Shown piece by piece: positions 6,875-8,258 of a DNA stretch of 8,258 nucleotides. The notes below the pieces were generated by a model. The model made no database searches. It had not been told where the DNA came from and saw nothing but the letters and a program-made list of their open reading frames with translations. The stretch is from CAZVXI01 sp964631295 (lineage in GTDB: Bacteria > Planctomycetota > Phycisphaerae > Phycisphaerales > SM1A02). Made by a program: the position numbers and the translations under genes. Numbering within the stretch: the stretch's first letter is position 1; every line of letters starts with the position of its first letter. Location: positions 1 to 8,258 of the forward strand of contig CAZVXI010000143.1 of assembly GCA_964631295.1 (NCBI GenBank). The letters run 5' to 3'.

Positions 6875-8227
6875 ATGCCCGACGCAACGGCCACCGCAAG
6901 CACAGCCGCGACTGCCTTGCATCACCTGCCCGCCGCCGTCTTCGAAGAACTGGAGATCGTGCGCGATCCCAACAATCTGTTCCATCAGACGATCGAACAG
7001 ATTCTCATCGCATCCGATCTGGTCGGGATGCGGCATCATCAGCAGATCATTATCGCACAGCCGAAGAATGAAATCATGGTGCACTTTCCGGTGCTCATGG
7101 ATGATGGCCATCACCGGCTCTTCAAAGGTTACCGTGTTCAGCACAACAATGCGATGGGACCGTACAAGGGCGGGATTCGCTATCATCCGCATGTTGCGCT
7201 CGACGATGTCAAAACACTCGCCGTGCTGATGACGATGAAGTGCGCGCTTGTCAACGTTCCGTTCGGCGGAGGGAAANNNNNNNNNNGCATCAAGTGCGAC
7301 CCGCGCGAACTCAGCCGTGACGAACTCATGCGCGTTACGCGCCGGTTCTGTTCGGCCATCAGCAATCAGATCGGTCCGGAGTACGACATCCCCGCACCGG
7401 ACGTCGGTACGAATGCGCAGGTCATGGCATGGTTCGCCGACACCTATCAGCAGATGCAGCCGGAACACAATCGTCAGGACACGCTGCGAGTCGTCACCGG
7501 CAAGCCGGTCGACATGGGCGGCTCGCTCGGCCGAGAGAAAGCAACTGGCCAGGGGCTCGTCGATGTCCTCGTTGAGATGCTTCCGGAACTCGGCATTGAT
7601 CTGCAGGGTATGAAGTTCAGCGTGATCGGTTACGGGAATGTCGGCGGATGGACGGCCCGGCTGCTTTCGCATCTGGGAGCGCAACTTATTGCAGTGCTCG
7701 ACCATACCGGTGCAATTCGCAACGACACAGGGATCGATACCCTCGAGCTTGCAACGCATGTCACACAGGTCGGCGGCGTGGGTGGCTACGACAAGGCCGA
7801 TGCGATCGATGAGGATTCCTTCTACGCAACGCCGGTTGATGTGTTCATCCCCGCGGCCCTTGAGCAGATGATCACCGCTGAGAAGGCAAACCTGATCAAC
7901 GCGCGCGTCGTGGCTGAAGGTGCCAACGCACCAACGACTCCCGAGGGCGATGTCGTTCTGATGGAACGCGGGATCGAGATCCTGCCCGCCATCCTCTGCA
8001 ACTCGGGCGGCGTGACGGTTTCCTACTTCGAGTGGGTGCAGAATAAAGCCTCCATGTACTGGCCCGAAGATGAAGTTGATCGCCGGCTCAACCAGCACAT
8101 GGTTATGGCCGCGCGACGTGTCAAACTCGCCCGGCAGAAGTATGACTGCGATTCGCGAACAGCAAGCTATTGTGCAGCGCTCGAACGGATCGGCCGGCAG
8201 TACGACCTGCGCGGCGTGTTTCCGTGA
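6875..8227 (+). CDS. gdhA: glutamate dehydrogenase (hexameric type)
   Basis: About 450 residues as written. The enzyme reversibly converts 2-oxoglutarate, ammonium and NAD(P)H to glutamate in the cytoplasm. The N-terminal substrate domain has GPYKGGIRYH (Lys98), MTMKCALVNVPFGGGK (Lys122) and PAPDVGTN with catalytic Asp176, the motif that separates glutamate from leucine/phenylalanine dehydrogenases. The nucleotide domain has GYGNVG (252-257), followed by AVLDHTGAI with an acidic residue at the end of the second strand, which leans towards NAD but does not settle it. AEGANAPTTPEGD and SGGVTVSYFEWVQN complete the family pattern. Residue numbers include four placeholder residues at the N gap; the true protein is probably 448 residues. 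ATG 6875 is chosen over the in-frame TTG 6857 because GGAG (6861-6864) lies 10 nt upstream of it. The gene stands alone, 138 bp after the His-rich gene, with an isolated TATCAT (6785-6790) but no matching -35. Confidence 0.95.
   Translation: MPDATATASTAATALHHLPAAVFEELEIVRDPNNLFHQTIEQILIASDLVGMRHHQQIIIAQPKNEIMVHFPVLMDDGHHRLFKGYRVQHNNAMGPYKGGIRYHPHVALDDVKTLAVLMTMKCALVNVPFGGGKXXXXIKCDPRELSRDELMRVTRRFCSAISNQIGPEYDIPAPDVGTNAQVMAWFADTYQQMQPEHNRQDTLRVVTGKPVDMGGSLGREKATGQGLVDVLVEMLPELGIDLQGMKFSVIGYGNVGGWTARLLSHLGAQLIAVLDHTGAIRNDTGIDTLELATHVTQVGGVGGYDKADAIDEDSFYATPVDVFIPAALEQMITAEKANLINARVVAEGANAPTTPEGDVVLMERGIEILPAILCNSGGVTVSYFEWVQNKASMYWPEDEVDRRLNQHMVMAARRVKLARQKYDCDSRTASYCAALERIGRQYDLRGVFP
7277..7286. 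other. assembly gap (10 N) inside gdhA
   Basis: Ten undetermined bases split the conserved PFGGGK-GG-IKCDP stretch. The family normally has two Gly between this Lys and the Ile. With the known GC-ATC on the right, only four bases (GGNG) should be missing, so the N run is probably a fixed-length placeholder that is six bases too long and stays in frame by chance. Confidence 0.9.
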
Positions 8228-8258
8228 ATGATTGTGGCTGCAGAGAGCCATGACGATG

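Noticed and set aside
6827..8251. 474-residue open frame on the minus strand across gdhA
   Set aside because: It mirrors the complete GDH gene and even reads through the N gap. No motif or start signal supports it.
8228..8258. start of a further gene immediately after the gdhA stop
   Set aside because: ATG 8228 stays open to the window edge, but ten codons without a clear ribosome binding site cannot be supported; ATG 8251 is an equal candidate.

Overview
The window looks like an ordinary stretch of chromosome from a Gram-negative bacterium with moderately high GC. Two proteins carry lipoprotein signal peptides with a lipobox cysteine, and one resembles a c-di-GMP-responsive flagellar brake. 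The gene style (isolated housekeeping genes, Ser/Lys/Arg-rich N-terminal extensions, unfamiliar lipoproteins) would fit Planctomycetota, perhaps the Phycisphaerae, but nothing here fixes the taxonomy. I saw no mobile element, CRISPR array, tRNA or rRNA.

Layout. Bases 1-72 may hold the last codons of an upstream gene. A PilZ-domain protein (158-1060, +) follows and converges with pabB (2465-969, -), overlapping it tail to tail by 92 bp. A 169-bp divergent intergenic region separates pabB from ppdK (2635-5385, +), a complete pyruvate, phosphate dikinase that ends at a strong intrinsic terminator (5408-5436). Next come two lipoprotein genes on the + strand: an unrecognised 274-residue protein (5532-6356) and a 76-residue histidine-rich protein built from short tandem repeats (6506-6736). 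The last gene is a hexameric-type glutamate dehydrogenase (6875-8227, +), complete except for a 10-N assembly gap in a conserved glycine-rich stretch.

How the genes relate. They do not form one pathway or operon. PabB makes aminodeoxychorismate for folate. PPDK interconverts pyruvate and phosphoenolpyruvate. Glutamate dehydrogenase links 2-oxoglutarate with ammonium and glutamate. PPDK and GDH both sit near the carbon/nitrogen hub, but the terminator and the two lipoprotein genes between them argue against co-transcription. The PilZ protein would connect c-di-GMP to motility or surface behaviour.

I did not find a convincing undescribed multi-gene system. The items most worth a second look are the His-rich repeat lipoprotein, the unassigned lipoprotein upstream of it, the variant PilZ motif with a long acidic insertion, the pabB/PilZ antisense overlap, and the assembly gap in GDH, whose real length can be predicted.
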